Assembly (NCBI GenBank): GCA_021158375.1
Contig: JAGGUS010000007.1
Location: 1-6,246 of the forward strand
DNA length: 6,246 nt
Direction of reading: 5' to 3'
From: Thermoprotei archaeon
GTDB lineage: Archaea > Thermoproteota > Thermoprotei > QMSL01 > B3-G16
Below are positions 1-4,800 of this stretch, in pieces; within the stretch, counting starts at the first letter, position 1; each line of letters begins with the position of its first letter. The position numbers and the translations under genes are program-made. The notes beneath the pieces were generated by a model that saw only the letters and a list, made by a program, of their open reading frames with translations, was not told the DNA's origin and searched no databases.

Positions 1-321
1 AACGCTACGTAAGATAGAGCTTAAGGTTTCAAGGCCTAATGCCTCGGATGCTGCTAGAATTCCTAGAAGAAATATTATCCATTTGATTAAAGACCCTACT
101 ATGCTCGACATCTGAATTTTTGACCTTTCAAAGGCTTTTCCTAGTAGTGTTGGCTTTAAGGTCTCGTCTACTCCGTGTTTACGAAGTAGGTGAGCGACTG
201 CGCTTCCGATTAATTTACCAAAAAGCCAACCTAACACTAGGGCTACTATAGCACCAAGTATTCCTGGTGCATGTTGAGATAATATATTACTAATTGTTTG
301 AATTATTGAGGAATCAACCAT
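1..321 (-). CDS. Putative MscS-family mechanosensitive channel, N-terminal part (3' end beyond window)
   Basis: Reading leftward from the ATG at 321-319, the frame stays open to the window edge for 107 codons; the rest lies outside. An in-frame TAG at 336-334 with no other start codon between fixes the start. Two hydrophobic segments are visible, at about residues 20-46 (Gly/Ala/Leu-rich, containing LGWLFGKLIG) and 74-97 (IVGSLIKWIIFLLGILAASEALGL region). They are joined by a charged loop with HGVDETLKP. A membrane helix with GW, followed by a loop of the 'hgvDetl' type and a second helix ending in A-L-G-L, is typical of the conserved transmembrane region of small-conductance mechanosensitive channels and related archaeal proteins. 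Such channels release solutes on osmotic downshift in the cytoplasmic membrane. The pore helix and the cytoplasmic beta domain are not in view, so the family call is an inference. It is divergent from the nuclease gene. No Shine-Dalgarno sequence is evident. Confidence 0.6.
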   Translation of the reverse strand, partial: MVDSSIIQTISNILSQHAPGILGAIVALVLGWLFGKLIGSAVAHLLRKHGVDETLKPTLLGKAFERSKIQMSSIVGSLIKWIIFLLGILAASEALGLETLSSILRSV

Positions 322-400
322 GGCTTTTTCAGCCTAAGCATATTTCTTGAAACAAGTGCTATTAAGGTTTTGCTACATAACATATTTCTCTTATCAGTAC

Positions 401-410
401 TTTATATACA
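401..410 (-). promoter_or_regulatory. Possible TATA box for the leftward channel gene
   Basis: On the minus strand this reads TGTATATAAA, a good archaeal TATA match, with an A-rich stretch (CAAAATG) just upstream that could act as BRE. A start about 25 bases downstream would leave a leader of roughly 55-60 bases before the ATG at 321. A weaker TATA-like element (GAAATATGC, 346-338) lies closer, but it would place the transcription start at or inside the coding region. The core is nearly palindromic and also reads TTTATATA on the plus strand, so direction is uncertain. Confidence 0.35.
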
Positions 411-456
411 TTTTGATGAGAACGTGTCTGGTATTGTACGAAGGTTTCATTATTTT

Positions 457-470
457 GCGAATTTATAATA
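457..470 (+). promoter_or_regulatory. BRE/TATA promoter of the XPF-type nuclease gene
   Basis: GCGAA at 457-461 (BRE-like) directly abuts TTTATAATA at 462-470. With the usual spacing of about 25 bases from the TATA centre, transcription would begin near 490-492. That leaves only about 8-10 bases before the ATG at 500, a near-leaderless mRNA. This supports the ATG at 500 as the true start and argues against the in-frame upstream ATGs at 347 and 416, which would not be transcribed. Confidence 0.55.
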
Positions 471-499
471 TACATGCGCGCTTAGGAAGTAGTAATTGT

Positions 500-1213
500 A
501 TGTTAGTACCTGTAGATATAACAATAGATTCGCGGGAGGCTAATATAAAACTACGCAATGGTTTAACTATAAAGAAATATTTAGAGAGAATAGGATTAAA
601 CGTAGCAGTAGATGCTCTTCCTATTGGCGATTATTACCTTCATGCAAGGGGAAAGAACGAAAGCATAGTAATAGAAAGGAAGACCATTGTAGATTTAGCT
701 AACTCAATAAGGGATGGAAGGTTATGGAATCAAATAACAGCATTAAGCGATGTGAAGAGGGAAGAGGGAATAAGTGTTATATTGTTAGTAGAGGGATGGT
801 TGAAGCTCTTAGAGAAGTTTACTAAATGGAAGCCACAAGCAATATTGAGGTTAATAGAGACTATTCAGATAAAATATGGGATACCCATAGTATACTCACC
901 ATCTTGGGAATGGACTGCACTTTACATAAAGACGAAAGCAGAGTCCTTAGGTAGAACTGAAGAGAAGAAAGTATACCCATTGAGATATGGAAAGAAGCCA
1001 GCAGAACTACAGAAAAGGATACTTTTTGTAGCCGAGGGATTAGTAGGCCCTAAATTAGCAAGACGGTTATTAGAAGAGTTTGGTACCCTTAAAAGAATTG
1101 CAAATGCATCAAGGGTAGAGTTAATGCGAGTTGAGGGAATAGGAAAAGAGAGAGCCGATCTGATTTGGCGCATATTTAATACTGAATGGAGAGAAATAGT
1201 TAATAATAACTAA
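500..1213 (+). CDS. xpf: XPF/ERCC4-family structure-specific endonuclease (short crenarchaeal type)
   Basis: A 237-residue nuclease expected to cut branched DNA such as 3' flaps, fork structures and nicked junctions during repair and fork restart, usually as a homodimer. The nuclease domain spans about residues 5-140. It opens with IDSRE (9-13), then GDY (43-45), then E59-R60-K61 and D65, which together form the GDXnERKX3D active site of the XPF/Mus81 family. SIRDGRLWNQ (69-78) continues the motif. All catalytic residues are present. A tandem helix-hairpin-helix domain follows (about 167-226), with hairpins around EGLVGPKLARRLLEEFG (179-195) and VEGIGKERA (211-219). There is no N-terminal SF2 helicase, unlike euryarchaeal Hef. 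Some crenarchaeal relatives end in a PCNA-binding motif, and none is obvious here. The frame is open back to 347, but those 51 extra residues resemble no XPF sequence and lie upstream of the predicted transcription start. There is no strong Shine-Dalgarno, consistent with a near-leaderless mRNA. Confidence 0.92.
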   Translation: MLVPVDITIDSREANIKLRNGLTIKKYLERIGLNVAVDALPIGDYYLHARGKNESIVIERKTIVDLANSIRDGRLWNQITALSDVKREEGISVILLVEGWLKLLEKFTKWKPQAILRLIETIQIKYGIPIVYSPSWEWTALYIKTKAESLGRTEEKKVYPLRYGKKPAELQKRILFVAEGLVGPKLARRLLEEFGTLKRIANASRVELMRVEGIGKERADLIWRIFNTEWREIVNNN

Positions 1214-1287
1214 TCTTAAACAAAATTACATTAAAGGGATTATTGTTTGAAGCGGAAAATTTATATTTTCTTCGAATTTTAAGATTA
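1211..1287. repeat. 10-bp perfect inverted repeat flanking the suf operon promoter
   Basis: TAATCTTAAA at 1211-1220 and its exact reverse complement TTTAAGATTA at 1278-1287 lie either side of the BRE/TATA element, centre to centre about 67 bp. The left arm starts on the stop codon of the nuclease gene; the right arm sits between TATA and the predicted transcription start. The arms could be paired binding sites for the adjacent Lrp-like regulator, whose family often forms multimers that wrap or loop DNA. The region is AT-rich, so chance is not excluded. No regulatory role is demonstrated. Confidence 0.4.
1252..1268 (+). promoter_or_regulatory. BRE/TATA promoter of the regulator-sufC-sufB operon
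   Basis: GCGGAAAA at 1252-1259 is a purine-rich BRE match immediately upstream of TTTATATTT at 1260-1268, a strong archaeal TATA box. The predicted transcription start is near 1288-1290, giving a leader of about 35 bases before the ATG at 1325. It is the best promoter seen upstream of the following three tightly spaced genes, which probably form one transcript from here. The T-rich stretch in and after it could also help end transcripts of the upstream nuclease gene. Confidence 0.6.
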
Positions 1288-1301
1288 AGAGATAAAGTTA
1301 A

Positions 1302-1314
1302 TTTCAAATTGAAA
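1302..1314. promoter_or_regulatory. 13-bp palindrome, candidate operator of the Lrp-like regulator
   Basis: TTTCAA, one central A, then TTGAAA makes a perfect 6+1+6 palindrome in the leader, between the predicted transcription start and the start codon at 1325. Lrp/AsnC proteins generally bind short AT-rich pseudo-palindromes of 13-15 bp, and TTGAAA-type half sites are known for some archaeal members. The one-base spacer rules out an RNA hairpin, so a DNA-binding site is the likelier meaning. It abuts the weak purine-rich ribosome binding segment at 1312-1318. The operator role is inferred. Confidence 0.4.
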
Positions 1315-1324
1315 AGGGTTTCGT

Positions 1325-1867
1325 ATGATGGCTAACAAAATGAAAATAGATGAAAAGGATCTAATGTTGATTAAGGAGCTTATAAAAGATGGAAGAAAGC
1401 CACTAATAGAGTTAGGAAGAAAGCTTAAAATGTCTCATGTAGCCGTTGGGGCTAGGCTCAAAAGATTAGAGCGTGAAAAGTACATAAAAATTCAAGCAAA
1501 TGTCAATCCAGAAAGGCTGAACATAAAGACTTTATATGTATTCCTTAAGGCTAAGGAATTGCATAAGGCTATTAAGTACTTAATGAAATTGAGCAAAAAA
1601 TGCCGCTGCATTATTCAAGTTAGTCTGCTTTCAAGTAATTATAACCTACTGGTAGTGCTTGCTGGAAGGGACTATGAGGAACTAAGAGGCATGATTGAGA
1701 AGAAACTAAGACATATTAATTACATAGAGATAACAGAAGTAGTACTTGGAAACATAATATTTCCAGAGTATATACCGATAAATGTAACTGCAGTATGTGA
1801 AGAAGATTGCTCTGCTTGTGAAATCTCTAAAATATACAAAGCTAAGTGTCCAGCTCCTTTGAGGTGA
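1325..1867 (+). CDS. Lrp/AsnC-like transcriptional regulator with C-terminal cysteine cluster; candidate Fe-S/redox-sensing suf regulator
   Basis: A 180-residue cytoplasmic DNA-binding protein. Residues 8-54 form an AsnC-type winged helix-turn-helix (IDEKDLMLIKELIKDGRKP, then a recognition helix around SHVAVGARLKRLE). Residues 67-147 fit the alpha/beta RAM effector and oligomerisation fold of Lrp proteins. The usual G-x-Y-D segment of that domain appears changed to SSNYN (103-107), so an amino-acid ligand is doubtful. The distinctive part is the tail, with C158, C162, C165 and C175 spaced C-x3-C-x2-C-x9-C; C93 and C95 form another close pair. This suggests binding of an Fe-S cluster or a metal. 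The gene leads an operon with sufC and sufB, and its stop codon lies inside the sufC ribosome binding site. It is therefore a good candidate for an autogenous regulator of Fe-S assembly, but that function is inferred, not established. Start choice is uncertain: ATGs at 1325, 1328 and 1340 are all in frame. AAAGGG (1313-1318) is a weak ribosome binding site favouring 1325 or 1328. Confidence 0.85.
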   Translation: MMANKMKIDEKDLMLIKELIKDGRKPLIELGRKLKMSHVAVGARLKRLEREKYIKIQANVNPERLNIKTLYVFLKAKELHKAIKYLMKLSKKCRCIIQVSLLSSNYNLLVVLAGRDYEELRGMIEKKLRHINYIEITEVVLGNIIFPEYIPINVTAVCEEDCSACEISKIYKAKCPAPLR

Positions 1868-1868
1868 T
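1861..1868 (+). promoter_or_regulatory. Strong Shine-Dalgarno of sufC containing the regulator's stop codon
   Basis: GAGGTGAT is an eight-base match to the archaeal anti-Shine-Dalgarno, four bases before the ATG at 1873. The TGA stop of the upstream regulator (1865-1867) lies within it, so a terminating ribosome covers the sufC start region. That predicts translational coupling. It also fixes the sufC start at 1873 rather than the in-frame ATG at 1846, which would overlap the upstream gene and lacks such a site. Confidence 0.8.
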
Positions 1869-1872
1869 AATC

Positions 1873-2586
1873 ATGGTATTTAAAGTAGAAGATTTATGGG
1901 TTAAAGTTCAAGGACATGATAAGTACATACTCAAAGGAGTAGATCTTTCTATAGGCAAAGGGGAGGTACATGTGCTAATGGGTCCAAACGGATCAGGAAA
2001 GTCTACATTGCTTAAGACGATAATCGGAATGCCTCAATATAAAATAGCAAGAGGGACGATTTTGTTTATGGGAAAGGAGATAAACAACTTACAGCCGTAT
2101 GAGAGAGCGAAAATGGGAATCGGAATAGCATTTCAGAGCCCGCCGCGTATTAGAGTTAAGACGGAGTATCTGATAAAGCTGATCACAACTAAGTTTAGGA
2201 CTAGGTTACTACCCTATGAGGAATACGGAATAAGTCATCTAGTAAGTAGAGATTTATACAATGGCTTCAGCGGCGGTGAAATGAAGAGAACTGAAATGTA
2301 CTTAACGATACTACAGAGGCCTAAACTAGCACTCCTTGACGAGCCAGATAGTGGTGTTGATGTGGACAGTTTAGCTTTAATAGCTAAAGGTATCGAGCAA
2401 CTAATGGAGGAAGGAGCTTCTATATTGCTTGTAACGCATTTAGGATACATCTTGAAGTATTTAGATGTAGTCACTGAACTACACGTAATGATTAACGGTA
2501 AGATAGTTTATAGTGGTGAGCCTGAAAAAGCCCTTGATTTAATCCTTACGCATGGATACTCCTATTTCGTAAAGGGAGGGGACTAA
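1873..2586 (+). CDS. sufC: SufC, ATPase of the SUF iron-sulfur cluster assembly complex
   Basis: A 237-residue soluble ABC-type ATPase that partners SufB (and SufD where present). ATP hydrolysis drives the scaffold rearrangement needed for Fe-S cluster assembly. Visible motifs are Walker A GPNGSGKST (37-45), Q-loop Q88 in AFQSPPRIR, ABC signature FSGGE (132-136) within GFSGGEMKRTEM, Walker B LALLDEP (152-158) with the SufC-typical continuation DSGVDVDSL, and H-loop H189 in LLVTHL. The pairing of 'GFSGGExKRxE' with 'LDEPDSGxDVD' separates SufC from transport ABC ATPases, and no membrane partner is nearby. Length is close to the usual 240-250 residues. It starts five bases after the regulator's stop, behind an excellent ribosome binding site, and ends immediately before sufB, so all three are probably co-transcribed. 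No motif is missing. Members of the minimal two-gene SUF-like systems of anaerobic archaea are the closest alternative label. Confidence 0.95.
   Translation: MVFKVEDLWVKVQGHDKYILKGVDLSIGKGEVHVLMGPNGSGKSTLLKTIIGMPQYKIARGTILFMGKEINNLQPYERAKMGIGIAFQSPPRIRVKTEYLIKLITTKFRTRLLPYEEYGISHLVSRDLYNGFSGGEMKRTEMYLTILQRPKLALLDEPDSGVDVDSLALIAKGIEQLMEEGASILLVTHLGYILKYLDVVTELHVMINGKIVYSGEPEKALDLILTHGYSYFVKGGD
2574..2581 (+). promoter_or_regulatory. Ribosome binding site of sufB inside the end of sufC
   Basis: GGGAGGGG, at the last codons of sufC, provides GGAGG (2575-2579). It lies ten bases before the ATG at 2590 and seven before an in-frame TTG at 2587 that directly follows the sufC stop. Spacing slightly favours TTG and codon strength favours ATG; the two differ by one residue. 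Confidence 0.65.
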
Positions 2587-2589
2587 TTG

Positions 2590-3756
2590 ATGGATAATAA
2601 AGAGCTTAAGGTTGATTTCTCGAGATATGATTATGGAGAGAAGGAAGCCATAGAGGAAGTAGAAGAGATCCCTAGTGAGTATAAGGAGAAAGCGAAAGAA
2701 GTTGGAATAGAAGTCGATAAAGGAGGAGGGGTATACTTTCAGATAGATCATAACATCATATATCAAAAACTAATTGAGAGATTAAGGAAAAAAGGTATAA
2801 TTATAATGAGTATAGGGGAAGCTTTGAGAAGATTTGCATGGGCTAAGAAGTATTATTGGCGCGCTTTAAGTTCGAGAAGTGACAAAGTTTCAAAGATAGC
2901 AGAGGGATATAGAAGGAATGGCTACTTCATATATGTGCCTCCTAGATTGAAGCTTGATGAGCCTATCCAGACGTGTTTGTTTATAGCTAAACAAAACATA
3001 GCTCAACCCGTACATAATTTAGTAATAGTCGGAGATGGTGCGGAGGCGACGTTAATAACAGGATGTACTGCTATAACTGAGGAAGCATTACATATTGGAG
3101 TGAGTGAATTTTATATTGGCAATAATGCAAAGCTTACATTCATAATGATCCACAACTGGACCCCTAAAGTTCATGTAAGGCCTAGAACAGGCGTTATAGT
3201 AGGTAAGGGAGGAATATTTGTAAATTATTATGTAAACATGAGGCCAGGAATAACTCTTCAGACACTTCCTAAAGCAATACTACATGATGGAGCAAAGGCA
3301 TACCTTACATCGATAATTAAGTCAGGAAGAAAAGCACTGGTAGATGTAGGAGGGCGAATAGTTTTTAAAGGAAACGATACAAGAGGTGAGGTAATAACTA
3401 GAAGTGTTGTCACAGATAGATCAGAAGTGACCATGAGAGGGATCTTGGAGACCGAAGGTAATGTAAATGCAAGAGGGCATTTAGAGTGTAGAGGATTATT
3501 GCTTTCAGATAACGCAAAAGCAATAGCGATACCGCAACTTGAGGCTAGAGGCATGAGAGCAAATCTAACTCATGAGGCAGCAATAGGCAAAATATCGGAG
3601 GAAGAATTGAACTATTTAATGGCAAAAGGATTTACTGAAGAGGAAGCAGTATCTATTATTGTAAGGGGATTTCTAGAAGCTGGAGTAGAACTACTTCCGG
3701 AGAATGTAAGGGAAGGAGTTAGGTTGGCATTAGATAGCATGGCAAAAAGCCTTTAA
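2590..3756 (+). CDS. sufB: SufB/SufD-family Fe-S cluster scaffold protein
   Basis: A 388-residue soluble scaffold, partner of SufC, on which Fe-S clusters are built. Residues 1-110 form a mixed helical N-terminal region; about 115-330 are the repetitive beta-strand (parallel beta-helix) core; the C-terminal helices run from about 335 to the end. The family signature is clear. HLECRGLLLSDNAKA (297-310) contains C300, at the position of E. coli SufB Cys405. IPQLEARGMRANLTHEAAIG (314-333) contains H328-E329, at the position of SufB His433-Glu434 and the catalytic His of SufD. The typical ending ISEEELNYLMAKGFTEEEA (335-353) follows. Only three cysteines exist (C129, C159, C300); the N-terminal CxxCxxxC motif of bacterial SufB is absent. 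It is shorter than E. coli SufB (about 495 residues). With no sufD adjacent, a SufB2C2-type complex is likely, as in minimal archaeal systems. A TTG at 2587 is an alternative start one codon earlier. Confidence 0.93.
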   Translation: MDNKELKVDFSRYDYGEKEAIEEVEEIPSEYKEKAKEVGIEVDKGGGVYFQIDHNIIYQKLIERLRKKGIIIMSIGEALRRFAWAKKYYWRALSSRSDKVSKIAEGYRRNGYFIYVPPRLKLDEPIQTCLFIAKQNIAQPVHNLVIVGDGAEATLITGCTAITEEALHIGVSEFYIGNNAKLTFIMIHNWTPKVHVRPRTGVIVGKGGIFVNYYVNMRPGITLQTLPKAILHDGAKAYLTSIIKSGRKALVDVGGRIVFKGNDTRGEVITRSVVTDRSEVTMRGILETEGNVNARGHLECRGLLLSDNAKAIAIPQLEARGMRANLTHEAAIGKISEEELNYLMAKGFTEEEAVSIIVRGFLEAGVELLPENVREGVRLALDSMAKSL

Positions 3757-3778
3757 TCTAGTATCTTCTTATCTAACT

Positions 3779-3783
3779 AGGAG
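3779..3783 (+). promoter_or_regulatory. Ribosome binding site of the epimerase gene
   Basis: AGGAG lies five bases before the ATG at 3789, a good match and spacing. No TATA-like element is convincing in the 32 bases between sufB and this gene, and no long T run follows sufB. Read-through from the suf operon is therefore plausible. Confidence 0.6.
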
Positions 3784-3788
3784 TCGTT

Positions 3789-4751
3789 ATGGAAAAGATC
3801 CTAGTCACTGGGGGAGCAGGATTTATAGGTAGTCATCTCGTCGATAGGCTAGTAGAAGAGGGATATGAAGTTAAAGTCATCGACAATTTATCAAGTGGAA
3901 GCCTAGAGAACTTGAAAGATCATATAGAAAGAAAGGAGATAGAATTCATTAAAGGCGATTTAAAGAATAAAGAGGATTGTGAGAAATCTGTAAAGGATGT
4001 TGAAGTAATATTTCATCTTGCAGCCAATCCTGAGGTACGGTTATCAACAGTAAGACCTGAAGTACATTTTAATGAGAATGTAGTCGCAACTTTTAATTTA
4101 CTTGAGGCAGCGCGATCTATAGGAACTGTAGAGAAGATAGTATTTGCTAGTAGTAGCACTGTATATGGTGATGCAAAGGAAATACCAACTCCAGAAAGCC
4201 ATGAGATGCGCCCTATAAGCATATATGGAGCTTCAAAAGCTTCATGCGAAGCATTAATATGTGCATATGCTCATCTTTATGGTTTTAAAGCAGTTTCACT
4301 AAGATTGGCTAATATAATAGGGCCCAGAAGTGGTCATGGAGTAATATATGATTTCATAATGAAATTAAAGAGGAACCCTAAGGAACTAGAGATACTTGGA
4401 GATGGTACACAAAGGAAAAGTTACCTATACATAACGGATACTATCGATGCATTCATAAAAGTGATGAAGGAATTCAACAAGACGTATGAGGTATACAATG
4501 TAGGCAATAAGGACTGGATAACAGTTAATGAAATAGCCAAAATAGTAGTAGAAGAAATGGGACTTAAAGATGTTAAGTTCAAGTATAGGCTTACAACAAA
4601 GGATGGAAGAGGGTGGCCAGGAGACGTAAAATATATGCTATTGAGCATTTCTAAGATAGAACGAGAGCTTAGATGGAGACCAAAGTACTCGAGTAAAGAT
4701 GCAGTAAGAATGACAGCAAGAGCACTTATAACAAAAATCTTGAAACAGTAA
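3789..4751 (+). CDS. NAD-dependent nucleotide-sugar epimerase/dehydratase (UDP-glucose 4-epimerase-like)
   Basis: A 320-residue extended short-chain dehydrogenase/reductase acting on nucleotide sugars in the cytoplasm, probably for glycan, exopolysaccharide or S-layer/N-glycan precursors. The N-terminal Rossmann fold begins VTGGAGFIGSHL, with the NAD-binding GxxGxxG at G8, G11 and G14. D32 in VIDNLSSG fits recognition of the NAD ribose. HLAANPEVR (76-84) and FASSSTVYG (119-127) are typical, with the catalytic S/T near 122-124 and Y146-x3-K150 in SIYGASK. RLANIIGPR (172-180) and the C-terminal GDGTQRKSYLYITD (204-217) and GRGWPGDVKYM (273-283) complete the signature of archaeal GalE-like and UDP-hexose epimerases. 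All catalytic residues and the full length are present. Substrate cannot be fixed from sequence; UDP-glucose 4-epimerase, UDP-GlcNAc 4-epimerase or a related dehydratase are the alternatives. It follows sufB by 32 bp on the same strand, with no obvious functional link to Fe-S assembly. Confidence 0.9.
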   Translation: MEKILVTGGAGFIGSHLVDRLVEEGYEVKVIDNLSSGSLENLKDHIERKEIEFIKGDLKNKEDCEKSVKDVEVIFHLAANPEVRLSTVRPEVHFNENVVATFNLLEAARSIGTVEKIVFASSSTVYGDAKEIPTPESHEMRPISIYGASKASCEALICAYAHLYGFKAVSLRLANIIGPRSGHGVIYDFIMKLKRNPKELEILGDGTQRKSYLYITDTIDAFIKVMKEFNKTYEVYNVGNKDWITVNEIAKIVVEEMGLKDVKFKYRLTTKDGRGWPGDVKYMLLSISKIERELRWRPKYSSKDAVRMTARALITKILKQ

Positions 4752-4755
4752 AAAA
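4750..4755 (-). terminator. Possible oligo-T terminator of the leftward transporter gene
   Basis: Six A on the plus strand give six T on the minus strand, about 46 bases past the stop codon of the convergent transporter gene. Archaeal polymerases commonly stop at short T runs without a hairpin. The run overlaps the stop codon of the epimerase. The 49-bp gap between the two convergent genes (4752-4800) holds nothing else recognisable, and no T run of comparable length serves the rightward transcripts. Confidence 0.3.
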
Positions 4756-4800
4756 TCAATAATTATTTGTTAATAAAATTGCTAAGAATTTATTTGATCC

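Noticed and set aside
322..334. Small inverted repeat (GGCT/AGCC, five-base loop) just before the channel start codon
   Set aside because: A four-base stem is too short to call a regulatory hairpin.
347..499. In-frame 51-residue N-terminal extension of the XPF nuclease from ATG 347 (or 28 residues from ATG 416)
   Set aside because: The extension resembles no XPF sequence, is odd in composition, and lies upstream of the BRE/TATA at 457-470, which predicts transcription from about 491.
922..1173. Open frames on the opposite strand of the nuclease, sufC, sufB, epimerase and transporter genes
   Set aside because: They lie wholly inside well-supported genes, have no recognisable domains or ribosome binding sites, and read as antisense shadows of those genes.
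1796..1864. C-terminal cysteines of the regulator as a TRASH metal-binding domain
   Set aside because: TRASH domains have a different order (a long gap before a C-x3-C pair); here a C-x3-C-x2-C cluster comes first, then a single cysteine.
1846..1872. In-frame ATG at 1846 as an earlier sufC start
   Set aside because: It overlaps the regulator gene and lacks a ribosome binding site; the ATG at 1873 has a perfect one, and family alignment begins there.
3758..3780. CTAGT...ACTAG inverted repeat between sufB and the epimerase, touching the ribosome binding site
   Set aside because: Five-base arms with a 13-base loop are expected by chance, and no T run follows to make a terminator.
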